A stretch of DNA of 64,000 bases, from the NCBI GenBank assembly GCA_023665275.1, contig JAMPEF010000003.1, positions 1 to 64,000 on the forward strand. Reading direction: 5' to 3'. Shown in pieces: positions 32,239-41,633 of this stretch (positions are counted from its first letter, which is position 1; the number at the start of each line of letters is the position of its first letter). The notes under the pieces are model-generated. The model had not been told where the DNA came from, did not search any database, and saw only the letters and a list, made by a program, of their open reading frames with translations. The DNA comes from Alistipes senegalensis. Its GTDB lineage: Bacteria; Bacillota; Clostridia; Oscillospirales; Ruminococcaceae. The position numbers and the translations under genes were made by a program.

Positions 32239-32688
32239 TTAATAATAATCATAATTATAATCATTATAGTTGTATTCATCATCTTCATAATCTGTAGTTG
32301 TTTCAGTAGTTTCTTCTTCGTCATCTTCATAATCGCTATAATCATAGTCCATAACAGGAACGTCATGCCCTTTTACTTCTGTTTTAAATCCCTTACCGGT
32401 AGTAATAGTTATCACAAATTCTTTATGTGTAGTGTTGTTTGCTGTGGTCTGTTGGGTAGTTGTTTCAATGGTAGTCTGTGTAGTGGTTGTGCTTTCGCTA
32501 TATGAAACGTTTTGTTTATATATGCCTTGCCGACCCATGCTTGATATTATTCTTTCGGACGGTTTAAGAGGAAATTTCACGAAAAACAACAATGCAAGAA
32601 AAGTCATCACGACGAAACTTCCGCATGATACCATAGTTATAATTGTTGATTTTTTCAGCCTTGAAAAGAAACCCTGTTTTTTTTTCAT
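32239..32688 (-). CDS. Membrane-anchored Thr-rich, Asp/Tyr-rich protein
   Basis: A 149-residue protein: basic N-terminus, one transmembrane helix (about residues 15-38), a Thr-rich stretch (about 68-88), and a tail made almost only of Asp, Tyr, Glu, Thr and Asn (ending NYNDYNYDYY). The composition implies an unfolded extracellular tail. No family recognised. ATG 32688 was preferred over a GTG three codons earlier because GGAG lies ten bases upstream. The DNA for the tail is low-complexity AAT/ATT repeats. Confidence 0.6.
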   Translation of the reverse strand: MKKKQGFFSRLKKSTIITMVSCGSFVVMTFLALLFFVKFPLKPSERIISSMGRQGIYKQNVSYSESTTTTQTTIETTTQQTTANNTTHKEFVITITTGKGFKTEVKGHDVPVMDYDYSDYEDDEEETTETTTDYEDDEYNYNDYNYDYY

Positions 32689-32779
32689 AGACAGCACACT
32701 CCATACTTATAATATATAATTATAATGTTTATTACGGAAAATGTCAAGTATTTTGTCGTAAAATGTCAGCATGAATTTT

Positions 32780-33553
32780 TTATACACTTCCTTTTATGTG
32801 GTTTATAGCGCTTTTTTCAAGGCGTGAAACCTGTGCTTGTGATATTCCTATTTCGCCCGCAACTTCAACTTGTGTTTTGCCTTTCAGAAAACGCAGATAT
32901 AAAATATTCTTTTCACGTTCTCCGAGTTCCTTTATTGCGTCCCTGATAAACAGTTCATCAAGCCAGCTGTCGACGTCGTTGCGGTCGCCTATCTGGTCAA
33001 GGATATATAATGTATCTTCAGAATCGGAGTATACCGGTTCATAGAGTGAAACGGGGTCGCTTATGCTCTCCAGTGCTATGACCACATCGGAACGCTTTTC
33101 GCCTATTTCGTCGGCTATTTCCTGTATATCCGGTTCACGTTGTAGCGACATTGTAAGGTGTTCCTTTGCCTGAATAGCCTTATATGCAAGGTCACGCATG
33201 GAACGGCTTACTTTCACCTGACTGTAATCACGCAGATGCCGACGAAGTTCACCGCTTATCATGGGTACACAGTAAGTGGAAAATCTCACTTCTTTTGACA
33301 AATCAAAATTATTTATAGCTTTTATCAGACCGATAACACCTATCTGAAAAAGGTCATCTATATCCTCACCACGTCCGGTAAATTTCTGTATCACACTTAA
33401 TACAAGACGTAAATTTCCTTTTATAAGTTTATCCCGTGCAGATTTGCTGTTAGTTGCTTTTATTTCCCTGAGAAGTTCCATTTTTTCCTCTTCTTTCAGA
33501 ACGGTCAGTTCTGATGTATTTATACCTGAAATTACCACTTTATTATAAGCCAT
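32780..33553 (-). CDS. sigG: RNA polymerase sporulation sigma factor SigG
   Basis: A 257-residue sigma-70 family factor. N-terminal KVVISGINTSELTVL and region 2 (NLRLVLSVIQKF, DDLFQIGVIGLIKAI, RFSTYCVPMISGELRRHLRD) match forespore sigma-G; region 4 has the helix-turn-helix TQVEVAGEIGISQAQVSRLE. SigG directs late forespore transcription. In Bacillus it follows spoIIGA-sigE; here it stands alone with a Thr-rich membrane protein downstream. GGAGATT precedes the ATG. Confidence 0.93.
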   Translation of the reverse strand: MAYNKVVISGINTSELTVLKEEEKMELLREIKATNSKSARDKLIKGNLRLVLSVIQKFTGRGEDIDDLFQIGVIGLIKAINNFDLSKEVRFSTYCVPMISGELRRHLRDYSQVKVSRSMRDLAYKAIQAKEHLTMSLQREPDIQEIADEIGEKRSDVVIALESISDPVSLYEPVYSDSEDTLYILDQIGDRNDVDSWLDELFIRDAIKELGEREKNILYLRFLKGKTQVEVAGEIGISQAQVSRLEKSAINHIKGSV

Positions 33554-33692
33554 AATAAATAATCTCCTGATTTTTTTTATTATGGCTATATTATTGCCGG
33601 AAAAAGTTTGTTTAATTCATAATCAGGTATGTCATAAAAATAACATGCAGAATACAAAATTAATTTTTAATTCTGCATTCTGCACTACTGAT

Positions 33693-34613
33693 TTATGAAA
33701 TTCTCTTACCTTTGGTCTTACGACGTTTTTCAACGGGTTTTTCCTTACCGCCCATATCCTCGAAAATCTGTTCACTTTCGGGGGCTATATCTTCCATAAG
33801 TTCGGGATTTATTTCGCCTATGCTTGTATAATAGGGATTTATTACAAATTTTTGTATGACCGGATAACTGTTGAAACACGTCATGAACCATAAAAACGAA
33901 ACCGGTATAAACGGTATAAGCATAAGAAATAACGGTCGCATACAGATGTATAAAATAACCATTCCGGTAATTACTACAGCATTTATAATAAATGTTATGA
34001 CATTCTGCTTGAGTGCAACGAATGCAAGCGCAAATGAATTTTTAATTAAATTCATAAATGAAAGATTTGTGGCAATCATCATCAGATAAATATAAAAATT
34101 CATTATTACTATTACAAGCGCAAGGCTGAAAGTTATCACCATAGGAATGTACATTAATTTGCTTCCGGACTGTTCAACAAGTACAGGATAAACTATAAAT
34201 GATGCATACACTGAAAGAATTATCAGACAGTCCACGACTCCCACCGGTATGGCTTTTTTAAAGTTTGTCCTGAATGCTCTGAAAAAATCAGTTACTATAA
34301 ATGAATGTTTTTCAAGTACAAAATTTCGCTGGACTTTCACCATACCAGCTGTTGCCGGTCCTATGCAGACTACAAACAATATAAACGACAATCCGGCGCA
34401 TATCAATGAAAGAACACCGTTTTTTATGAAACTCAATGACGCAAGAACTAAAAATATCGGTATAAAAAAAACAAAATATAACATATTAAGTTCAATCAAT
34501 TTCCAGAATTTCCGGAAAAATATTTCAAAAAAAAGCCGTATTCCCCTTTTTTTCGGGGCGTTTTTGGCTATTCCTGAACCTCTGTTCTCAAAATCGTTTG
34601 AAAATAAAGACAA
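33693..34613 (-). CDS. YesL/DUF624-like membrane protein
   Basis: A 306-residue protein with a basic soluble start, about five or six transmembrane helices and a charged C-terminal tail rich in Glu then Lys/Arg. The helix pattern with GPATAGMVKVQRNF after the second helix is typical of the DUF624 family, whose function is unknown. It lies just downstream of the spoIIM-like gene on the same strand (31-base gap), so the two are probably co-transcribed. Confidence 0.65.
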   Translation of the reverse strand: MSLFSNDFENRGSGIAKNAPKKRGIRLFFEIFFRKFWKLIELNMLYFVFFIPIFLVLASLSFIKNGVLSLICAGLSFILFVVCIGPATAGMVKVQRNFVLEKHSFIVTDFFRAFRTNFKKAIPVGVVDCLIILSVYASFIVYPVLVEQSGSKLMYIPMVITFSLALVIVIMNFYIYLMMIATNLSFMNLIKNSFALAFVALKQNVITFIINAVVITGMVILYICMRPLFLMLIPFIPVSFLWFMTCFNSYPVIQKFVINPYYTSIGEINPELMEDIAPESEQIFEDMGGKEKPVEKRRKTKGKRIS

Positions 34614-34644
34614 TTTTAAAAATCCTCCTTTTTGGACGTTTAAT

Positions 34645-35223
34645 TTATCGCAATCCGGAAAAAATGTAGTTCATTAACGTTACAAGGACTGCAACAAAAA
34701 AAGATACTGCTGTTAATACAAGAAATTCCAGACAGTAAATCCGGAATTCCTTGTCTGTGTGTTTTTTTTCTGAAATTACTGACATGAAAACTCCGTGTGA
34801 AAGTCTTATCTGTTCACGCACGGAAAGAAAAGTTATTCCGGAGACGACAAGACATTCAGGAAGTATCAGTATAAGGACTTCAGGCACGGCATGAAATCCT
34901 TTTGTGATATATACATAAGATACCGCCGTACCAATTCCGAAACCACGATATAAAAGCATAAGCACTCCGACAGGTTGTCCGAGTGCAGAAAGTCCCATGA
35001 CAAAAGCCGTCGCCGTGAAAGCCGAAAGCGATATAAAAGTATTCCGGAAGACTTCATATATAGTATTTCCGGAAAGTTCCGGAATAAAATATTGATGTAC
35101 CCACGGGCTTTCCACGGCATGACCGGCTGTATATATTGCGCCGGTCAGTATTCCGGCAGTAAGTACGGGTAAAAGAAGTAAGAATTTTGATTTTCCAGAA
35201 TCCGCCTGAATCAGTTTTTTCAT
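34645..35223 (-). CDS. spoIIM: Stage II sporulation protein M-like membrane protein
   Basis: A 192-residue membrane protein with about five helices. The first hydrophobic stretch, the following amphipathic loop and the Gly-rich central helices (GLSALGQPVGVLMLLYRGFGIGTA) fit SpoIIM, the membrane scaffold of the DMP engulfment complex with SpoIID and SpoIIP. SpoIIP is encoded at 4518 in this window. Similarity is judged by pattern, so a distant DUF95 relative is possible. Confidence 0.68.
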   Translation of the reverse strand: MKKLIQADSGKSKFLLLLPVLTAGILTGAIYTAGHAVESPWVHQYFIPELSGNTIYEVFRNTFISLSAFTATAFVMGLSALGQPVGVLMLLYRGFGIGTAVSYVYITKGFHAVPEVLILILPECLVVSGITFLSVREQIRLSHGVFMSVISEKKHTDKEFRIYCLEFLVLTAVSFFVAVLVTLMNYIFSGLR

Positions 35224-35287
35224 ATTTTCAAAACCTTTCTGTTATGTATTATATAACAGAATATGCATGGAATCCGGAAATTATAAC

Positions 35288-36088
35288 TTACTGCTGTGAG
35301 AGTTCATAGGCACGTTGTGTACAGCTTTCACAACAGTTTCCTACAATGCCGGTCAGGTTTCCTTCATAGAGACGGTCAAGACCTGCAAGGGTAGTGCCAC
35401 CCGGTGAAGATACCATTTTAATAAGTTCGTCGATAGTATAGCCGGAATCAGTTATCATCTTTGCAGAACCTATAAGGCTTTGTGTAAAAAGTTCGGTGGC
35501 GGAATTTTTATCTATGCCGACTTTTTCAGCGTAATCAATAAAGCCCTTTGCGAAAAGATAGATAAACGCCGGACTGCTTCCGTTGAGTGCGATAATTTCT
35601 TTCATTTTGTCCTTTGAGATGACAGCAGCCTTTCCGCATAGTTTGAAAATATCAAGCACTGTTGAAAATTCTTCGTTCGTGACGTTATCGTTATGTGAAA
35701 GTGCTGAAGCTCCCTCGCCGATAAGCAGCGGAGTATTAGGCATGACCAAAATTACTTTAGCGTCCGGAATAGTCTTTCCGGAAATAAATTCGTCAGTTAT
35801 TCCGGCGGCTATGGAAATAAGAACCTTATCCGATGTAACAGCAGGTGCGGCAGTTTCAAGAACACCACTTATTATCTGTGGCTTTACGGCAAGAAAAATA
35901 TACTTGCACGTGGAAACAAGTTCCGTCTCACTGGAGCATGGTTTTACACCATATTTTGAAAGTGCGTTTACTTTTGAGGTGTCGGGGTCAAATGCGAAAA
36001 GTTCGGCGTCGGCGGAAGAGCCGGAAATACCTTTCATTATAGCAGTACCCATGTTGCCTGCTCCTATAAATCCGATTTTTATTGACAT
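35288..36088 (-). CDS. proC: Pyrroline-5-carboxylate reductase
   Basis: Last step of proline synthesis, NAD(P)H-dependent. The 266-residue protein has the N-terminal dinucleotide fold (IGFIGAGNMGTAI), VKPQ motif (FLAVKPQII), MPNTPLLIGEG and the conserved C-terminal SPGGTTLAGLDRL signature. Normal family length. It stands alone with an AAAGGAG ribosome site. Confidence 0.96.
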   Translation of the reverse strand: MSIKIGFIGAGNMGTAIMKGISGSSADAELFAFDPDTSKVNALSKYGVKPCSSETELVSTCKYIFLAVKPQIISGVLETAAPAVTSDKVLISIAAGITDEFISGKTIPDAKVILVMPNTPLLIGEGASALSHNDNVTNEEFSTVLDIFKLCGKAAVISKDKMKEIIALNGSSPAFIYLFAKGFIDYAEKVGIDKNSATELFTQSLIGSAKMITDSGYTIDELIKMVSSPGGTTLAGLDRLYEGNLTGIVGNCCESCTQRAYELSQQ

Positions 36089-36269
36089 ATATAATCTCCT
36101 TTTAAAAAAATTATAGTTTTATTATACTACACTATGCACAGGAAATCAAGCATATATTTATAAAAATTTCCTGAAAAATCATCGGTGTTGAAATCCAGTG
36201 AAAATCTTAAAACTTTTTTGTAAAATTTCTGTACAGAATAACAATTATTTTTTAATTCCGGTTAATATG

Positions 36270-36298
36270 TTGAAATAGGTTTTTTTTTGTGATATAAT
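36270..36298 (+). promoter_or_regulatory. Promoter of serine hydrolase gene 1
   Basis: TTGAAA at 36270-36275, 17 bases, TATAAT at 36293-36298. An ATG at 36306 would lie at the transcription start and cannot be the translation start. Confidence 0.75.
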
Positions 36299-36335
36299 AA
36301 AAAATATGATTTTTAAAAAGGTTTGGTGGTATTCT

Positions 36336-37388
36336 TTGAAAAAACTGTTTTCTGTATTTCTTTCACTGCTTTTATGTCTGGCAGGAATGATTTATCCGGC
36401 ACAGACTTATGCCATAGATTCATGTACAAAACTGGATAACATTCTTAAAGCGTATCCGGAAGAATGCTCTGTGATTATCTATACGGAAGATGATGGTACG
36501 CTTTATTCATATCACGCAAAAAATAAATTATACAGCGCAAGCATAATAAAGCTGACCTATGCAGTTTATGTATGTCAGCAGATTGAAGAGGGCATACATA
36601 GTCTTGATGATACAATGGTTTATACTTCTGCATGGGGCGGAGAGGGAAGCGGTATAATACAATATCAGCCATACGGGACAAGCTATACCGTCCGTGAACT
36701 GCTTGACTATTCATTGAGATACTCCGATAACGTGGCTTACTTTATGCTGACGTATCTTTTTGACCGGAATGACTTCAATAAAATGATAAAAAAATGGGGT
36801 TATGATTTTTCTATATCATATGATTCTGCTTTCACTGATGTAAATGCTGAATTTATGAAAAAAAGTATGGTTGAAATGTACAATCACAGAAATGACGGTG
36901 AATGCTGGGAAGTCTGCTGGGACGCCCTTATGGGTTCGGAAACATCTGTTGTCCGCAATATGCTTAATAAATATGACATCGCTGTAAAATTCGGCTCTAT
37001 GGACGGTGTCTATCATGAAGTCTGCTATGTTGAATCTGATACGCCTTACATACTTGTTGTGCTTTCTTCTATATCAGATACCGAACAGAACGGAAAATTA
37101 ATCAGGAACGCCGCTTTATATGCTGATGACATTGTTAAGGAACATTATGCGGGCAGAAAAAAGGAAATTGATTCAAGTAAACTGAAAAATGATATAAATG
37201 AATATGCTGTGTTCCTTAATGACGGTATAAGCAAAATGAACAACGAACAAAGAAAAAAAGCAGACGTCAACGGCGACGGAGTCATTAATAACGATGATGT
37301 AACTCTGATATTGAGTTATTATTCATATGCCTCTTCCGGCGGAATACTTTCACAAAAGGAATTTTTTGCTTCATATCAGCTTGCATGA
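36336..37388 (+). CDS. Secreted class A beta-lactamase-like serine hydrolase with partial dockerin (copy 1)
   Basis: TTG start at 36336 (MKKLFSVFL) after GGTGG; the tandem copy has the same GGTG-TATTC-TTG arrangement. Signal peptide about 1-26 (ending TYA). The hydrolase domain shows SASIIKL (SxxK nucleophile) and YSDNVAYF (SDN box), but the third box reads VKFG where beta-lactamases have KTG/KSG. The C-terminus has one calcium loop, DVNGDGVINNDDVTLIL, so half a dockerin. Likely acts on peptidoglycan or peptides and may be cell- or scaffold-attached. About 350 aa. Confidence 0.82.
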   Translation: MKKLFSVFLSLLLCLAGMIYPAQTYAIDSCTKLDNILKAYPEECSVIIYTEDDGTLYSYHAKNKLYSASIIKLTYAVYVCQQIEEGIHSLDDTMVYTSAWGGEGSGIIQYQPYGTSYTVRELLDYSLRYSDNVAYFMLTYLFDRNDFNKMIKKWGYDFSISYDSAFTDVNAEFMKKSMVEMYNHRNDGECWEVCWDALMGSETSVVRNMLNKYDIAVKFGSMDGVYHEVCYVESDTPYILVVLSSISDTEQNGKLIRNAALYADDIVKEHYAGRKKEIDSSKLKNDINEYAVFLNDGISKMNNEQRKKADVNGDGVINNDDVTLILSYYSYASSGGILSQKEFFASYQLA

Positions 37389-37399
37389 AATAACATAGA

Positions 37400-37432
37400 C
37401 TGTATCTTACAAAAAAGATACAGCCTTTTTTT
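37400..37432 (+). terminator. Terminator after serine hydrolase gene 1
   Basis: CTGTATCTT / AAGATACAG arms then CCTTTTTTT. Confidence 0.8.
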
Positions 37433-37448
37433 ACCACTTTAATATTTA

Positions 37449-37478
37449 TTGACAGTCATGCTTTTTGTGTGATATAAT
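37449..37478 (+). promoter_or_regulatory. Promoter of serine hydrolase gene 2
   Basis: TTGACA at 37449-37454, 18 bases, TATAAT at 37473-37478. Confidence 0.75.
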
Positions 37479-37527
37479 TAATATACGCATTTTGTGCGGA
37501 ATTTATAAAGAAAGTATGGTGATATTC

Positions 37528-38589
37528 TTGAAAAGAAAAATAACATCAGTTATATGCATATTATATATTATTATAGTATTCTGTGTGCCGTTCAAGACGT
37601 GCGCCGCTGACCCTATAAGTCAGATGAATAATCTTGTTAATAACTATCCGCATGACTGTGAAGTACTTTTATGTGCGGAAGACGGCAGAACTCTATATAC
37701 ATACCACGCAAAAAATCTTATGTACAGCGCAAGTGTAATAAAACTTTCATATGCTGTATATGCTTGTAAGCAGATCAGTCAGGGAGTACACAGTCTTGAC
37801 GAAACAATGACATATAATTCCGATTTTTACACCGGCGGTACTGGTATAATACAATATCAGCCTTACGGAACTAAATATACAATACGTCAGCTGCTTGACT
37901 ATTCACTTAGATATTCTGATAATATAGCGTATTTTATGCTTGTATCCCTTTTCGGTAAGGAAGGATTTAACGATATGGTAAGCGAATGGGGCTATGATAT
38001 ATCCCTTAAAACCGGCTCTTCATTCACAGATGTAAATGCTGCATTCATGCGCACAAGTATGATGAAAATGCATTCATATAAAGATGACGGTGAATGCTGG
38101 CAGGTCTGCTGGAAAGCTCTTTCAGAATCTGAAACGGCACTTATCCGTGATGCAGTCGGCGGTGACATCGCTGTGAAATACGGAATATATGATGTTGTAT
38201 ATCATGAAGTAAGTTATGTTGAATCCGATACGCCGTATATTTTAGTTATAATGACTAACATTCCAAGTTACACGCCGGATAAGACTTTTGTGAAAAACGT
38301 TGCAGTATGTGCCGATAACATTGCAAAAGAATATTACTCCAATAACGACTATATCGGCGATATTGACAGAAACGGCATTATTGATGCTGTTGATTCAACA
38401 AGCATTCTTTCTGAATATGTCGCCCTCTCCACAAGTGGCGAAAGTATTTTTAATGACGAACAACAGAAAAATGCTGATGTCAACGGCGACGGAATAACAG
38501 ACGCTGTAGACGCTACACTTGTACTCAGTTATTATGCACACGTATCCGCCGGCGGTGAAGTCGGATTCAGGGATTTTATTGATTCATGA
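37528..38589 (+). CDS. Secreted class A beta-lactamase-like serine hydrolase with dockerin (copy 2)
   Basis: Paralogue of the preceding gene. TTG start at 37528 after GGTGAT; an ATG at 37516 is the alternative. Signal peptide ends at TCA-ADP. SASVIKL (SxxK) and YSDNIAYF (SDN) are intact; the third box is VKYG, again not KTG. This copy has two dockerin-type calcium loops (DIDRNGIIDAVDSTSIL and DVNGDGITDAVDATLVL), a full dockerin. It has its own promoter, so the two copies could be regulated separately. About 353 aa. Confidence 0.83.
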   Translation: MKRKITSVICILYIIIVFCVPFKTCAADPISQMNNLVNNYPHDCEVLLCAEDGRTLYTYHAKNLMYSASVIKLSYAVYACKQISQGVHSLDETMTYNSDFYTGGTGIIQYQPYGTKYTIRQLLDYSLRYSDNIAYFMLVSLFGKEGFNDMVSEWGYDISLKTGSSFTDVNAAFMRTSMMKMHSYKDDGECWQVCWKALSESETALIRDAVGGDIAVKYGIYDVVYHEVSYVESDTPYILVIMTNIPSYTPDKTFVKNVAVCADNIAKEYYSNNDYIGDIDRNGIIDAVDSTSILSEYVALSTSGESIFNDEQQKNADVNGDGITDAVDATLVLSYYAHVSAGGEVGFRDFIDS

Positions 38590-38600
38590 AAAATGATTTG

Positions 38601-38629
38601 TTGACATTTTTTTCCGAAAGTGCTATAAT
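38601..38629 (+). promoter_or_regulatory. Promoter of glnN
   Basis: TTGACA at 38601-38606, 17 bases, TATAAT at 38624-38629. Confidence 0.85.
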
Positions 38630-38659
38630 ATATAGGTAATATATTACAGGAGGCTTTTT

Positions 38660-40753
38660 ATGAATATTAATGTACCTGAAATTTTTGCGGAAAACGTTTT
38701 CAGTGATGCGGTGATGAAAGACCGTCTACCAAAAAATGTATATAAAACGCTTATGAAAACCATACAGAACGGCAGACAGCTTGATATGACAACTGCTGAT
38801 TTTGTTGCAAATGCCATGAAAGAATGGGCTGTGGAAAAAGGCGCAACCCATTATACACACTGGTTTCAGCCACTGACCGGCTCTACTGCTGAAAAACATG
38901 ATTCCTTTATTTCACCGGCTACACGTGGTACGGCTATAATGGAATTTTCCGGAAAATCTCTCGTCAAAGGTGAACCAGACGCCTCGTCTTTTCCCTCCGG
39001 TGGTCTCAGACAGACCAGCAGTGCAAGAGGCTATACAGCTTGGGACCCTACTTCTTATTGTTTCGTGAAAGAGGGAAGTCTTTACATACCGACCGTTTTT
39101 CTTTCGTATACGGGTGAAACTCTTGACAAGAAAACACCGCTTTTGCGTTCCATGGACGCTTTAAGCAGTTCAGCTGTGAAGTTTCTGAAACTTTTCGGCA
39201 ATGATAATGTATCAAGAGTTACTTCTACTGTCGGTGCGGAGCAGGAATATTTTTTGATAGATAAAGATATGTATGACAAGCGCACGGATTTGATTCTGAC
39301 CGGACGTACTCTTTTCGGTGCAAAGCCACCAAAAGGTCAGGAACTTGATGACCAGTATTTTGCTAATCTCCGTCCACGAATTGCCGCATATATGGCTGAC
39401 CTTGATGAAGAATTATGGAAATTAGGCATCTACTCAAAGACAAAGCACAACGAAGTTGCACCGGCACAGCACGAAATGGCACCCATATTCACAACATCAA
39501 ATTTAGGTACTGACCAGAATGAACTTGCTATGGAAGTTATGGAAAAAGTCGCTCTGAAACATAATCTTGTGTGCCTGCTTCATGAAAAGCCATTTGAGGG
39601 CGTGAACGGTTCGGGCAAACATAATAACTGGTCAATGTCAACCGACGACGGTCAGAATCTTCTTGACCCCGGTGATACACCTATGGAAAATTTACAGTTC
39701 CTTACTATTTTATGTGCGCTTATCAAGGGCATTGACGAATATTCGGATTTGATGAGAATTTCCGCCGCCTCCGCCGGAAATGACCACAGATTAGGTGCGG
39801 ACGAAGCTCCACCGGCAATAGTTTCAATGTTTTTAGGTGAGGAGCTGGACGCTGTTCTCAAAGCCATTGAGGAAGACAGTGTATACAAAACACAGACACA
39901 GGCTTTTGAAATCGGCGTGAATGCTCTGCCGTCTTTCCCGAAAGATTCCACCGACAGAAACAGAACATCACCATTTGCATTTACCGGCAATAGATTTGAG
40001 TTCCGTATGGTCGGCTCTTCTGATAACATAGCTTGTCCGAATGCACTTCTCAATACTATAGTTGCAGAGGAATTAAGTGAATTTACGGAGATTTTAAAGC
40101 CTTTCAAAAATACTGATAAATTTGAAACTGAAGTAAAGAATTTAATGAAAAACGTTCTCAAGGAGCACCGTCGTATTATTTTCAACGGAGATGGTTATTC
40201 TCTTGAATGGATTCAGGAGGCTGCACGTCGTGGACTGCCTAATTATCCCTCTACTGTCGACGCTATACCACACTATACCGATGATAAAAATATGCGTATA
40301 TTTAAGAAATTCGGCATATATACCGAAAACGAACTAAAGGCAAGAACGGAAGTTCTTCTTGAAATTTACTCAAAGACTTTACGCATTGAGGCAAGAACTA
40401 TGATTCAGATGGCAAGAAAACAGCTTCTGCCTGCTACCCTTGAATATATCCACAGACTATGTGACGCCATAGCCGTTAAAAATCAGACGGGTATTTCAGC
40501 CGTTGTTGAAAACAGAACCGTCAAGAAATTAAATGACCTTGCCGAAGCCTTCTATGAATCAATTGAGAACCTTGAACAGCTTGTAAATATGGCGTGCGAA
40601 ATAAAGGAAATTCTCCCACAGGCAAGATTTTTCCGTGATAAAGTTCTTTCGGAAATGGAACGTATGCGTACTACTTCCGATACGATAGAGCGCATTATGC
40701 CCAGCGATAAATGGCCTGTTCCGGACTATTCCGCTATGATTTATAATGTATAA
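38660..40753 (+). CDS. glnN: Glutamine synthetase type III
   Basis: ATP-dependent synthesis of glutamine from glutamate and ammonia. At 697 residues it is the size of the GSIII class of Bacteroides and Ruminococcus, not the 450-residue GSI. Recognisable blocks are [40 protein letters not shown] and [19 protein letters not shown] follows AGGAGG, downstream of a consensus promoter. Main ammonia assimilation enzyme in ruminal ruminococci. Confidence 0.97.
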   Translation: MNINVPEIFAENVFSDAVMKDRLPKNVYKTLMKTIQNGRQLDMTTADFVANAMKEWAVEKGATHYTHWFQPLTGSTAEKHDSFISPATRGTAIMEFSGKSLVKGEPDASSFPSGGLRQTSSARGYTAWDPTSYCFVKEGSLYIPTVFLSYTGETLDKKTPLLRSMDALSSSAVKFLKLFGNDNVSRVTSTVGAEQEYFLIDKDMYDKRTDLILTGRTLFGAKPPKGQELDDQYFANLRPRIAAYMADLDEELWKLGIYSKTKHNEVAPAQHEMAPIFTTSNLGTDQNELAMEVMEKVALKHNLVCLLHEKPFEGVNGSGKHNNWSMSTDDGQNLLDPGDTPMENLQFLTILCALIKGIDEYSDLMRISAASAGNDHRLGADEAPPAIVSMFLGEELDAVLKAIEEDSVYKTQTQAFEIGVNALPSFPKDSTDRNRTSPFAFTGNRFEFRMVGSSDNIACPNALLNTIVAEELSEFTEILKPFKNTDKFETEVKNLMKNVLKEHRRIIFNGDGYSLEWIQEAARRGLPNYPSTVDAIPHYTDDKNMRIFKKFGIYTENELKARTEVLLEIYSKTLRIEARTMIQMARKQLLPATLEYIHRLCDAIAVKNQTGISAVVENRTVKKLNDLAEAFYESIENLEQLVNMACEIKEILPQARFFRDKVLSEMERMRTTSDTIERIMPSDKWPVPDYSAMIYNV

Positions 40754-40763
40754 TTCATAATTT

Positions 40764-41384
40764 TTAATTTAGATATTCTTCTAAAGTTATATTTTTTTCA
40801 TGGATTTCAAGAGCCGTCTCCGTACCAACGTAACGGTAATGCCACGGTTCGTAATCTATGCCGGTTATATATTCCTTGTCCGGCGGATACCGAAGTATAA
40901 AGCCGTATTTATAGGCATTTTCAGCCAGCCAGTCATAAACTTCACCGTCCGTTGAGTTTGACTGGTCGGCGTTTATGTCGAGTGCTAAACCTATTTCATG
41001 TTCGCTTTTTCCTGCGACTGCAACCCATTCACGAGCAAGTTTTTTTGCCTTACGTTTTGAATATCCCTCAGAAATGAAACTTTCCACTTTATCCGACATC
41101 ATTTTTTTCTGTTCATCGTGAGTGCGGTAACCCTCACTTACAACCGGATAAATGCCGGTATTCCGTGCGTCATCAAACATTTTCTGTAAGTCCGGATATA
41201 TTCTTTCATCAATCCGTATTCCGTTTGAGAGTTCCATAAGTTCGGGACTGTAGCCGTAAGGTACTGAATGTTCGTCATTGACAAGAATTAACCGCCAGTC
41301 GTCATATTTTTCAGTCTGAGTAAATTTCAGTACGAACATTCCCACAAAAATAAGCACGACTGCAATTAAAAATTTTCTTTTCAT
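40764..41384 (-). CDS. vanY: D-alanyl-D-alanine carboxypeptidase, VanY/M15B family
   Basis: A 206-residue zinc peptidase with an N-terminal membrane anchor (about residues 5-20). Motifs SEGYRTHDEQ, SEHEIGLALDIN (zinc His and Asp) and PWHYRYVG (zinc His) match VanY-type enzymes that remove the terminal D-Ala of peptidoglycan precursors. No vancomycin-resistance genes are adjacent, so a housekeeping wall-remodelling role is likely. Confidence 0.92.
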   Translation of the reverse strand: MKRKFLIAVVLIFVGMFVLKFTQTEKYDDWRLILVNDEHSVPYGYSPELMELSNGIRIDERIYPDLQKMFDDARNTGIYPVVSEGYRTHDEQKKMMSDKVESFISEGYSKRKAKKLAREWVAVAGKSEHEIGLALDINADQSNSTDGEVYDWLAENAYKYGFILRYPPDKEYITGIDYEPWHYRYVGTETALEIHEKNITLEEYLN

Positions 41385-41474
41385 GGTTTAAAAACTCCTT
41401 TTTGATTTCTGATAATTATATCATGTTTTTTTAAAATTTTTAAAACAAAATTCATAATTTTTTCTTAAATTTTT

Positions 41475-41506
41475 CCTGTCAGAAATGACAGGCTTATTTT
41501 TTTTAT
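41475..41506 (+). terminator. Stand-alone terminator-like hairpin
   Basis: CCTGTCA-GAAA-TGACAGG with a GNRA-type tetraloop, then CTTA and eight T. It lies between divergent genes and would stop plus-strand transcription read antisense through the vanY gene. Confidence 0.6.
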
Positions 41507-41569
41507 TACAAAAAAATATGTAAAATTTTGTATGATATTTACAAAAATGAAAATTTTTTCTTTTTGGTA

Positions 41570-41598
41570 TTGCATATTTTTTCAATGTGTGGTATAAT
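41570..41598 (+). promoter_or_regulatory. Promoter of the HD-domain gene
   Basis: TTGCAT at 41570-41575, 17 bases, TATAAT at 41593-41598. Confidence 0.7.
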
Positions 41599-41633
41599 TA
41601 TAATATAATGTCTTTGAAAAAGGGGTGGTCATA

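Noticed and set aside
32215-32505. Plus-strand open frame starting with an isoleucine-rich run
   Set aside because: It is the antisense of the Asp/Tyr-rich tail and Thr-rich linker; low-complexity shadow.
37465-37527. Upstream start for the second serine hydrolase
   Set aside because: It lies within the promoter and its early transcript; the TTG at 37528 has a ribosome site and matches the paralogue.
36336-38589. Annotation of the two serine hydrolases as antibiotic-resistance beta-lactamases
   Set aside because: The KTG/KSG box is missing and they carry dockerin loops, so a resistance label is not supported.
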